From the NCBI RefSeq assembly GCF_001747105.1, contig NZ_MDGQ01000005.1, forward strand, positions 1,178,001-1,242,000: 64,000 nucleotides of DNA, given 5' to 3'. Below, piece by piece: positions 54,253-62,094 of this stretch. This stretch comes from Roseivirga misakiensis. GTDB taxonomy: Bacteria > Bacteroidota > Bacteroidia > Cytophagales > Cyclobacteriaceae. Position numbers and translations under genes: made by a program. Every line of letters begins with the position of its first letter. Position 1 is the first letter of the stretch. The notes below the pieces were generated by a model. It ran no database searches, was not told the origin of the DNA, and saw nothing but the letters and a program-made list of their open reading frames with translations.

Positions 54253-55683
54253 TCAGTCTTTGTTTCTCATTGTCAGATAATCATCATTAGCGATAATATT
54301 TCTCAGGTCTATATTCTCATTGAGTAAATGCTTATTAAAGAAATTCAGTAAGAACTTATTTACAGTATAGGTTGCTTTTTCAGGTGCCAAACTTCCAGCT
54401 TCATTTAATTGGGGTAGTCTCACCATGTACGGGATGTCACTGAAATTACTATGTCCTGTGTTTTCTAGTTTCAAGTTGTAAAAAGTGCTTCCCAAACTGG
54501 CTTCGAAGATGAAAGGGTTTACGTCAGGTATTGCATTGGTTAAACTCGAACTGATCAAAGCGCCAGGTTTATTGAGTGGATTGTTCATTAGGCTTCCCCA
54601 TTGTGAACCATCTAGGTTGACGGCCGCTTTTATGCGTTCATCAAATATTGCGGCTTCCATAGCGGCTGCACCGCCAATAGAATGGCCATAAGTGGCTAAT
54701 TGATTCAAGTTTAGTTTCCCTGCCAAAGGGAAAGAAGTGTTTGAATTGAGTGCTGGAAGCTCGTCAATCAAATTGGTAATGTCCATAGCCCAACGCTTTA
54801 CTATATCAGCGCCGTAGTTATTCACAATGATTTGTGTTGCTTCTCGAGCAGTCTGATCATCTGGCGCGTTTTGAAACGTTTCCATCGCTTCTGCAACTTC
54901 GTCATTCCAATTCCAGCTGTTAGCGTTATGAAACGCATGATCAAAGTATACCTTGCGGCCATCAGGGTATTCAATTCCCATGGTTTCGTACGGTGTAATC
55001 AAATTGAAGACTACAAAACCATGGCTTACTAATTCCTCTATTACACTTAAATACCCTGATGCAGGCGTATAGAATCCAGGCGAAAATATGAGAACAGGAA
55101 ATTCGCCCTTGGCAGGTTCTGCATTTATTTGATGGTTTGTTGAAACTTTGTCCAAATAAGAAAAGGCGCCAGCAGGAAGACCGTATTTGAGGGCAAAACC
55201 TTCTCGTTCTACTGCTGGTAAGTATTTCCCATTGGTCGCATCTGTTACTTTGGTGGGATACCATAAATTGATCATTAATTCCCTTTTGTCGGTAGCATTA
55301 TCCGTGATCGTTTCAGGCCTATTATCAACCTTGATATATAGTTCCGAGCGTCCGACTTGGTATGGTCCGGAGCTTTCTGGCAACGAGAAAACAGGTAGAG
55401 TGGTACTAAGTATGACAGAAGCTGCCGTTCCAATGAGAGCAAAGAAGGTTCCAACGACACGCCAAACGATTTTCGTTTTTACGTTTCTCAGATAAATAAT
55501 GATCAGTATGATCTCAACCAAGTAGATGAAAGCCATCTGCCAACGGCCTTCGCCAAGTATGAAATGAAAAGCCAGTAGGCCTAAGCCAATAAAGGCGAAA
55601 ACTTGTTTGTCTTTTTTCTTAATGAAAAGTAGAATCAATTGAATAGACACAAAAAGTGCCAATGCTGCTTCGATCAGTTGCAT
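54253..55683 (-). CDS. Alpha/beta hydrolase with membrane-spanning N-terminus
   Basis: A 476-residue protein. The first ~100 residues hold three or four hydrophobic helices. The remainder is an alpha/beta hydrolase related to platelet-activating-factor acetylhydrolases: the oxyanion region LIFSPGFYTPASGY near 198, the nucleophile elbow GHSIGG with Ser335, and a likely catalytic His in NTGHSNFSD near 422. It should act on lipid or ester substrates at the membrane outer face. It is followed by the short TolQ-like gene with a 29-base gap, both on the minus strand. Confidence 0.9.
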   Translation of the reverse strand: MQLIEAALALFVSIQLILLFIKKKDKQVFAFIGLGLLAFHFILGEGRWQMAFIYLVEIILIIIYLRNVKTKIVWRVVGTFFALIGTAASVILSTTLPVFSLPESSGPYQVGRSELYIKVDNRPETITDNATDKRELMINLWYPTKVTDATNGKYLPAVEREGFALKYGLPAGAFSYLDKVSTNHQINAEPAKGEFPVLIFSPGFYTPASGYLSVIEELVSHGFVVFNLITPYETMGIEYPDGRKVYFDHAFHNANSWNWNDEVAEAMETFQNAPDDQTAREATQIIVNNYGADIVKRWAMDITNLIDELPALNSNTSFPLAGKLNLNQLATYGHSIGGAAAMEAAIFDERIKAAVNLDGSQWGSLMNNPLNKPGALISSSLTNAIPDVNPFIFEASLGSTFYNLKLENTGHSNFSDIPYMVRLPQLNEAGSLAPEKATYTVNKFLLNFFNKHLLNENIDLRNIIANDDYLTMRNKD

Positions 55684-55712
55684 GTGATATAGGTTCTAGT
55701 TGATGAATTAAA

Positions 55713-56087
55713 TTATCCTTGGAGTCTAATTCGTTTAGTCACTCCATAAATGATAATTCTGCTCGTAAGAAAAATGATCAGGCCATAACCCATTGGAATA
55801 AAGGAGATACCGATACCATCGAAAAGATGCTTCGATTCTACCTGCCCCCAAATCTCAATAGCCTGAAGCGCACCATACAGCCCTAGAAATTGTGTGAATA
55901 ATCCGAAAATTAAAGCAAATAGGCCTAGGGACTTGATTGTTTTCAGTCTTTGGTCGTTTACAGTGATCCTTTTTATGCTAATCTGTCTGGGTTTTATTTC
56001 GATCAGGCAAAAACTGATTATAAAGACCAGAATCATAGAAAGTGCGGTCATATAAAGTGGTTCGCCTTGTAAAAATAATTTCACCAT
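55713..56087 (-). CDS. Short MotA/TolQ/ExbB-like membrane protein
   Basis: A 124-residue protein with three hydrophobic segments (about 8-30, 50-75 and 90-115). The stretch FGLFTQFLGLYGALQAIE and the following IGISFIPMGYGLIIFLTS resemble the core of MotA/TolQ/ExbB proton-channel proteins, including the LGL-x-GAL pattern. It is much shorter than TolQ or ExbB and has no ExbD/TolR partner next to it. It may be a minimal relative or a distinct three-helix family. Confidence 0.7.
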   Translation of the reverse strand: MVKLFLQGEPLYMTALSMILVFIISFCLIEIKPRQISIKRITVNDQRLKTIKSLGLFALIFGLFTQFLGLYGALQAIEIWGQVESKHLFDGIGISFIPMGYGLIIFLTSRIIIYGVTKRIRLQG

Positions 56088-56195
56088 CGTGTCACAGAAT
56101 TATCGAGGTAAATTTAGTTTTGAGGCTATCTTTCGGACAATGTCAAATAACACCCTAAACCAGTCAGTCATCGACTTTCAATTGAATTTATTGAC

Positions 56196-56975
56196 ATGAT
56201 AAACAAAATTGAGAAAAATCGTGTCATGAAAATGCTTCGGTTGGTGGTGTTATGGCTCTTGGTATTTGCACTTCTTGTGGCGAAATATGCGCAATCCACG
56301 TTTACTATCGGTGACTCCCTTTATTTCTGTTTCCTGCTATTTCCTGTCATCTTTGGCACTTCGGTTTTTTTCAATCAATATCTAGTACCAAAGTATTTGT
56401 TGACGGGTAAGTACAGAAGCTTTGCCCTCTATGCTTTCTATTTATTGATCGTATCTGTTTACTTGGAGACATGGGTGATAATTTTGGCACTTGTGCTCAT
56501 TGGAGATTATCAATTCACCTCACTCAACCCAGAAGTAACAGATATCTTGAATATGGCCTTGGTATTGTATGCCATCGTTTTTATTCATGGCTTTAGTGTG
56601 CTGTTTAGGCATTTTGTAGAACAGAAGAAGACTAGTCAAGGCTTATTGGCACAACAACAGCAGGCGGCGGTTAAGTCTTTTGTGGTAGTGAGCGATCGCA
56701 AGAAAGTACGTATAGAGGAATCTGAAGTAAAATATATAGAAAGCTTGGGCGACTATGTGAAGGTTCACACGATCGATAGGGTAGTCATCTCAAAATCAAC
56801 GATTTCTAATTTAGAAGCAGAACTGTCCGCTGATTTCGTGCGCATTCACCGTTCATTTCTTGTTAATAAGCAGTATGTAGACTCATTCACTAAAGAAAAG
56901 GTAAATATTCAGTCAGTCGAGATTAATATTACCAGAAAATACAAAGAGTCAGCTTTGAATAGACTGAGTTCCTGA
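56196..56975 (+). CDS. Membrane-anchored LytTR transcription regulator
   Basis: A 259-residue protein with about four hydrophobic segments (15-150) and a C-terminal LytTR domain (about 158-258; VVVSDRKKVRIEESEVKYIE and FVRIHRSFLVNKQYVDSF). There is no receiver or kinase domain. It resembles the protein at 18730-19614 in design but is not adjacent to a kinase. It diverges from the short TolQ-like gene and converges with the AsmA-like gene. The signal is unknown; DNA binding is expected from the fold. Confidence 0.9.
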   Translation: MINKIEKNRVMKMLRLVVLWLLVFALLVAKYAQSTFTIGDSLYFCFLLFPVIFGTSVFFNQYLVPKYLLTGKYRSFALYAFYLLIVSVYLETWVIILALVLIGDYQFTSLNPEVTDILNMALVLYAIVFIHGFSVLFRHFVEQKKTSQGLLAQQQQAAVKSFVVVSDRKKVRIEESEVKYIESLGDYVKVHTIDRVVISKSTISNLEAELSADFVRIHRSFLVNKQYVDSFTKEKVNIQSVEINITRKYKESALNRLSS

Positions 56976-57043
56976 GTAGCAGTTACTTCGAAATACGGAA
57001 AATGGAAAAATTATTGGCCATTATGTCATCCGTTCAATCCTCT

Positions 57044-60000
57044 TCAATTCTTAGGTTTACCCAGAGAGACGGAATAATCTTCTGCCGTGCCTGATATATT
57101 AACGCTAATGAATCTGGTGCGCTTTTTATCGTTCCTATACTGAATTTCGTCTATCTGGTCCGAGTTGTCTCGATTCTTCCTTCCGAATAGCTTTTGAAAG
57201 CCAGCTCTTGTCACTACTCGCAATGGAATCCGCATATTATAGTCCATGTTCAAATCCAGCCCTTGACGACCCGATATCTCAAAAAATCCGAGTGAAGTAT
57301 TGATATTCATTTTAGGGATAATCAAATCGCCATTTTTTAGGCTAAGCGTATTTTTTAGCGTGTCGAATCTCACAAGGTTCAAGTTTTTATCAGTGAAAAA
57401 ACTCGATAGCGCCTGAAAAGGAGTGAAGTTGACTAGGCTGCCATTCAACACTTCCACATCAATTTCAAGGTCCGAGACATCTGTTGCAGGTATTAAATCA
57501 GGGTGCATATGGATCTGACCACTTAGAGAACCACTCAATTTGCCGTGCAGGTTGTTAGAAACCAATTGGTCTTGGCCGAAATTGTCAAACTTAAAAAGCA
57601 GTTTATCCAAGTCAACATTTTTCAGTTTCATATTTGGGCTGAAGTAAATCTTATCAGGATTAGAACCATTGAAATAGCCATTCAAATCCATCTGCCCACC
57701 TGCTGCCTGTAAAGAAAGTGTATCGAGATAGATAAAGTGATCTTTTTGCATTCTTCCCTCGAGTTTAAAGCTATCCAACAAGTACTTATGGTAGTTTATA
57801 TGGTCTACATCCAGATTAAATTCAATGTTAGCAAATGGCAGATCGAATAGGTTAAAACCCGCTTCATGGTCTATAGCTGAAGTATCAGAATTTTCGGAAG
57901 GTGGGACATAAGCAAATAGCTGATCAAAATCTAATCTCGGGCTTCTAAGCGTAAATTGATGTGGAGTAGTTTCTGTATCATCCAAATGGTAGGTCAAGTC
58001 TACTTCTAACTGCGTATTTCCTAATTGTCCACCTAGTTTTTTCACTTCCAGCAATGTGCTATCGACAAATACGCTTCCATTAAAATTCTCAAGACGCATA
58101 TCGTGCTCGTTGGCCTTAGCCTCAATTTTATCAATATCTAGCTGCACCGACTGGAGCTTGTTTTTAAATGTGATGCTGCTAATGCCGTGCATTTTAAGAT
58201 CAGCAAGTGTCTCGTGCTGATAGTCTTCTGGAACATAGTTTTCGCCACCATAGGAGAAAAGATCTTCTAATTGAATCTGAGATGAGTTGAAGTCGAAATC
58301 CACGCTTGAGATGCCATTGGGGTCTTTTTCGAACCAGAGGTGATAGTTTTCCAGCTCACCATTAAAATGAAAATCACTTTGATCAAGCATGCCTGTAAAA
58401 TCAATCACTTTGAAGTCCGTTGAATCAATAATAACGTCCACATCAAAGTCGTGTAGCTTGTGTGGATAGTTCGTGAGTTGGGCATTGAGTTCGCTAATAA
58501 AAAACTCGCCTAATGGAAGGTGGGGAGACTCGGTAAAGGCTCTTGCCGAACTGTTGAATTGAAACTTCATGGAAAGGTCTTTGATCTGTTCATCAATACC
58601 CAACGAGTCGCCTTCGGTGCGGGTAAGTTCTTGAATGTCAATCAGCCCAGCATTAAGGTTGAGGTTAACGTTGACAGGTAGGTTCGTGTGATGAAGAATA
58701 GCAGGTAAGTCTGATATGCTGGCAGATAAGGAAATATCTGAGTTGCCAGCCTTCAGGTTAAACTGATCTATTTCAGCTTTGTGGCCATCTATAGCAGCGT
58801 GGATATTGATGTCTCTAAATGGTAAGTTCAAATCCGGACTGGTAAAATTTAAGTTTTCTACTTTCAGCTCTGTAAAATAACTCTCATTAAGCCGTTCGAT
58901 AGCTTTAGAGGGATCATCAAGATCTACGATGTCGTGAAAATTCATGTCTAGGGCCACTGTACCACTTAGATCGCTCAGGTTCTGAATATTTAGAAAATCA
59001 GCCAAGAACTCCAGATTAAACTCAGAGTTAAGGTTCATCTCAATATCCGGAGAATCGAAATTCTTAATACTTACGCCTCCGCGAAAAGTACCCGTTTCGG
59101 GTCGGGCCGTAAAATCGGATATCTCAAGGGACATGGATTCTGGCGTGTTTAACTCACCCGTGGTGAAGTGTCCCTTGAAAAAGAGCTCATCCACACTTTT
59201 ACTTACTTCTACATTTTCAATAAACGCCTCCTCACAACCGAAGTCTATTTCTACATGAGGGATTTTACCATTGGCCGAAGGTCCTTTAATTGTGGCATCA
59301 AAGAAAACACTCCCGCCATTGTTGTACCTTCTGAGCAGCGGGCTATACTCTTCAGGAACGAAAGCTAAAAATAGATCGAAGTTCGGTTTCTGTCCGCTGA
59401 ATTTCAGGTCAAGATTCATTTCATCGTTAACGTTTATCATTCCATCCATCAGGAATTCAGCTTTTTCTATTAATAGTTCGGAAGGAGTAATATCCAAAAT
59501 CCCAGTAGTCAAATCGTAATCTACGCCAGTAGATAACTGTAAATGTTTATCATGTAAGAATGAAGTATCACCATCTAGGACAAGGTTAAAGAGTAATCTA
59601 CTATCAAACCGTGCCTTGATATGCTCATCAGAGGTGGAAACACTCGATTTGATTTCTTCGATAAATACTTCCGCCAGAAGGTTAGTAGACTCATTGATTT
59701 TCAGTACATCAATATTGCTCAATTCAATAGCATCCAGGCTTAGGTGCAGCGCAGGCCCATCTGTTGTTTCTGATTCCTCTTCAATTTCGCCAGAGAGTGC
59801 GTTGGTGATATTGAAAGTGCCATCCGTATGCTGAATGAACTTAACAAAACCATCGCTGAGTTTTATTTTATGGATTTCGTAGATGCCACGGATAATCGAA
59901 AGTAAATCGAAGCCGACATAAACATCTTGAATTTGGACTAGGGCTTCACTACTGTCCGCTTTAGTTTCATAAACAGCTACATTTTCTAGGTCAATGGATA

Positions 60001-60211
60001 CATAAGGGAAGTTAGCAAAAGGGGAGATGTGCGAACCTTCGATTTTAAATTCACCTTTGAAATCATGATTTAACTGCGTTAAAGCTTTTTGAATCAGCCG
60101 GTCTTGCTGATTGTATGTGATTCCAATAATGATGGTAAAAAGTAGGATCAAAAGACTAAATACCAAGCCCAACCTCCTCATCCACTTTCTAATTTTTGTT
60201 GTCTCCGCCAT
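57044..60211 (-). CDS. Large AsmA-like envelope protein
   Basis: A 1055-residue protein from the ATG at 60209-60211, starting MAETTKIRKWMRRLGLVFSL and giving one membrane helix at about 14-36. An upstream ATG at 60239 adds ten residues. The opening after the helix (NHDFKGEFKIEGSHISPFAN, then PYVSIDLENVAVYE) and the C-terminal region (LDLNMDYNMRIPLRVVTRAG) match the AsmA/DUF748-like family, long beta-groove proteins that carry lipids between membranes. It is the largest single domain-type protein on this side of the window and stands alone. Confidence 0.88.
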   Translation of the reverse strand: MAETTKIRKWMRRLGLVFSLLILLFTIIIGITYNQQDRLIQKALTQLNHDFKGEFKIEGSHISPFANFPYVSIDLENVAVYETKADSSEALVQIQDVYVGFDLLSIIRGIYEIHKIKLSDGFVKFIQHTDGTFNITNALSGEIEEESETTDGPALHLSLDAIELSNIDVLKINESTNLLAEVFIEEIKSSVSTSDEHIKARFDSRLLFNLVLDGDTSFLHDKHLQLSTGVDYDLTTGILDITPSELLIEKAEFLMDGMINVNDEMNLDLKFSGQKPNFDLFLAFVPEEYSPLLRRYNNGGSVFFDATIKGPSANGKIPHVEIDFGCEEAFIENVEVSKSVDELFFKGHFTTGELNTPESMSLEISDFTARPETGTFRGGVSIKNFDSPDIEMNLNSEFNLEFLADFLNIQNLSDLSGTVALDMNFHDIVDLDDPSKAIERLNESYFTELKVENLNFTSPDLNLPFRDINIHAAIDGHKAEIDQFNLKAGNSDISLSASISDLPAILHHTNLPVNVNLNLNAGLIDIQELTRTEGDSLGIDEQIKDLSMKFQFNSSARAFTESPHLPLGEFFISELNAQLTNYPHKLHDFDVDVIIDSTDFKVIDFTGMLDQSDFHFNGELENYHLWFEKDPNGISSVDFDFNSSQIQLEDLFSYGGENYVPEDYQHETLADLKMHGISSITFKNKLQSVQLDIDKIEAKANEHDMRLENFNGSVFVDSTLLEVKKLGGQLGNTQLEVDLTYHLDDTETTPHQFTLRSPRLDFDQLFAYVPPSENSDTSAIDHEAGFNLFDLPFANIEFNLDVDHINYHKYLLDSFKLEGRMQKDHFIYLDTLSLQAAGGQMDLNGYFNGSNPDKIYFSPNMKLKNVDLDKLLFKFDNFGQDQLVSNNLHGKLSGSLSGQIHMHPDLIPATDVSDLEIDVEVLNGSLVNFTPFQALSSFFTDKNLNLVRFDTLKNTLSLKNGDLIIPKMNINTSLGFFEISGRQGLDLNMDYNMRIPLRVVTRAGFQKLFGRKNRDNSDQIDEIQYRNDKKRTRFISVNISGTAEDYSVSLGKPKN

Positions 60212-60442
60212 ACTAAGTTGAAAATAGAACGCCAATGGCATAATTACTAGTGTAAATCCGAATTAACATTGAAAATCTAGGCTGAATGCACGCGATAGAT
60301 CATTCAGTTTTCAAGAGGGTATTCAAAATGTTTAGTGAGGGGAGAGTTTAGAGGAGAGCACCAATGGATTGGATTATTTTCAATACACTAACGATTAAGA
60401 CTATTGTATAGTAAACTAGCCTAACTCAATGACTGTGGATTT

Positions 60443-60925
60443 TTAAAGATGATACCCCAACTTGAGTACGATTAATTCGGTTCTTTCAGCGCTGATCCCA
60501 ATTTGCCAGTTTTCAGTTGCCATATGAAATCCACCACCATAGCCTATATCTAATCTGGTTTCGATGTAATCATCTCCACTAAAATGTAATAGAGCAGGAC
60601 CTGTTAAGAGATTAAAAAAGTAGCGATACTTATTATCAGGTTTGTTAAAATAAATCCTTCCACCAAAAAGCGGAGTGATAGCCAAGCGAGTTTCATAGTC
60701 GTTTGAAACATTAAACGAAAGCTGACTATCCCATGTGATCCCTTTTGCCTTAGCCTTATAGTAGTTCACCCCAATATGGAATCCATGAAAATCTTCGAAA
60801 TCAATACTCGGAAATCCTTGTGCATATCCTGCTGTTATCGTGAATTGCTTTTGCTTATCATCTTGTGCAATGATTAAATCCGTTGAAAGGAATAGGATAA
60901 AGAAGATTGGAAAAAGTCTTTTCAT
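60443..60925 (-). CDS. Small outer-membrane barrel-like protein
   Basis: A 160-residue exported protein with a signal peptide (cut near IIAQ, 21). The mature part has alternating hydrophobic and polar strands with aromatic belts: FTITAGYAQGFPSIDFE, GGRIYFNKPDNKYRYFF and FNLLTGPALLHFSGDD. It ends in a strand LIVLKLGYHL without a final Phe. It is probably an eight-stranded barrel of the small porin-like type. No named family is recognised. The 503-base gap upstream holds two perfect palindromes. Confidence 0.78.
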   Translation of the reverse strand: MKRLFPIFFILFLSTDLIIAQDDKQKQFTITAGYAQGFPSIDFEDFHGFHIGVNYYKAKAKGITWDSQLSFNVSNDYETRLAITPLFGGRIYFNKPDNKYRYFFNLLTGPALLHFSGDDYIETRLDIGYGGGFHMATENWQIGISAERTELIVLKLGYHL

Positions 60926-61428
60926 GGATGAATCTTTTTTAAAGTGATTTTTATCGATGAATTCAATCTACTAAGCTAAAAGTTTTACTACACTATTGCA
61001 GTAGATCAGCCGTACTGTAGATTACAATTCAATCATCATACCGTCACTAGACGGAGGGTCTTCATATCTAAATATGACACGATTAAAATGATTATGGTGA
61101 GAAAACAGATTTCTTTTTTTAGGATCCTGCTGACACTGGATTTATACCGGAATCATAATACTTTTTTGTGCATTACATTGATTCTCTAGCATTACTAGCC
61201 GTAAGCTTTCGTCTGACTAATAGGTTTATGTTTTTGGAACTTCTTTGTAATCTCATTTGCAAAAACGTTATCAGTGACTGATAAAGGTGATTTGCTAACG
61301 TGTTTACTTCCCAATACAGAACTTCGAGAAAATATTTGCTAGCAAATCATTAGTGGTGATTTCTCTTTATTATTGTAGTGCACCGTGAATATTCATAAAA
61401 GGAAAGTCTTTGACTATTGTTATTGGGG
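60926..61428. other. Intergenic region with two perfect palindromes
   Basis: No credible gene is seen in 503 bases. Two perfect palindromes occur: TTATCAGT-G-ACTGATAA at 61268-61284 and ATTTGCTAGCAAAT at 61334-61347, with a half site ATTTGCTA at 61290-61297. They may be operators for the small barrel gene on the left, 340-420 bases from its start, or parts of an unannotated RNA. A 33-codon frame at 61088-61189 looks random. Confidence 0.4.
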
Positions 61429-62094
61429 CTAAAGATCAAATCCTTTTATAATTCCTGTTTGAATACCAAACCTGATCACTCCAGCTGAATTTTTTACACC
61501 TAGCTTATTTAAAATGTTTTTGCGATGTGAGTCTACTGTATGTTGGCTTATGAAAAGCTTTTCAGAAATTTCATGAGAATTTAGCCCTTCGGCAATCAAT
61601 CGAATGACTTCCTTTTCGCGTTCCGAAATTTCTATATCCAAAGGGCTGTCGAAGACTTTGCTTTTCTGGAAGCTTTTAATCACAGTTCTTGTGATTTCTT
61701 TACCGTAATGAGGTTCGTTCCTTATTAGACTCTGAATAGCTTTATGAAGTTCTTTCTTTCCTGAGTTTTTAAGTAGATATCCATCAACTCCAATTTCAAT
61801 TAGATTTTTGATAAACTCCGGCCTGTTGTACATGCTAACAATAAGGATTTTTACTTCAGGAAATTCGGTCTTGAGCTCTTTTGCAACGCTTATACCATCT
61901 TTTTTAGGCATGTTGATATCCAAAATGACCAAGTCTAGTTCATCTAGAGCTCTGGTGAGTTCTATTACTCCGTGCCCGTCAAGGGCTTCACCAACAACTT
62001 CAAAACCGTCAGAACCATTTAGCATCAATTTCATGCCATCAATGATCATTTGATGGTCATCTGCTACTAATATCTTAATTACACCTTCGTTCAT
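61429..62094 (-). CDS. NarL/LuxR-family response regulator
   Basis: A 221-residue regulator from the ATG at 62092-62094, chosen because the receiver domain begins MNEGVIKILVADDHQ; a start at 62151 would lie inside the kinase gene. The phospho-acceptor is Asp59 in LVILDINMPKK and Lys is in GYLLKNSGKKE near 112. A LuxR-type helix-turn-helix occupies about 155-215 (LIAEGLNSHEISEKLFISQH). The start overlaps the kinase stop as ATGA, so the two are coupled. It is the DNA-binding half of the two-component pair with the gene to the right. Confidence 0.94.
   Translation of the reverse strand: MNEGVIKILVADDHQMIIDGMKLMLNGSDGFEVVGEALDGHGVIELTRALDELDLVILDINMPKKDGISVAKELKTEFPEVKILIVSMYNRPEFIKNLIEIGVDGYLLKNSGKKELHKAIQSLIRNEPHYGKEITRTVIKSFQKSKVFDSPLDIEISEREKEVIRLIAEGLNSHEISEKLFISQHTVDSHRKNILNKLGVKNSAGVIRFGIQTGIIKGFDL

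Noticed and set aside
61088-61189. 33-codon plus-strand frame in the large gap
   Set aside because: No start context, random composition and two adjacent start codons; considered chance.
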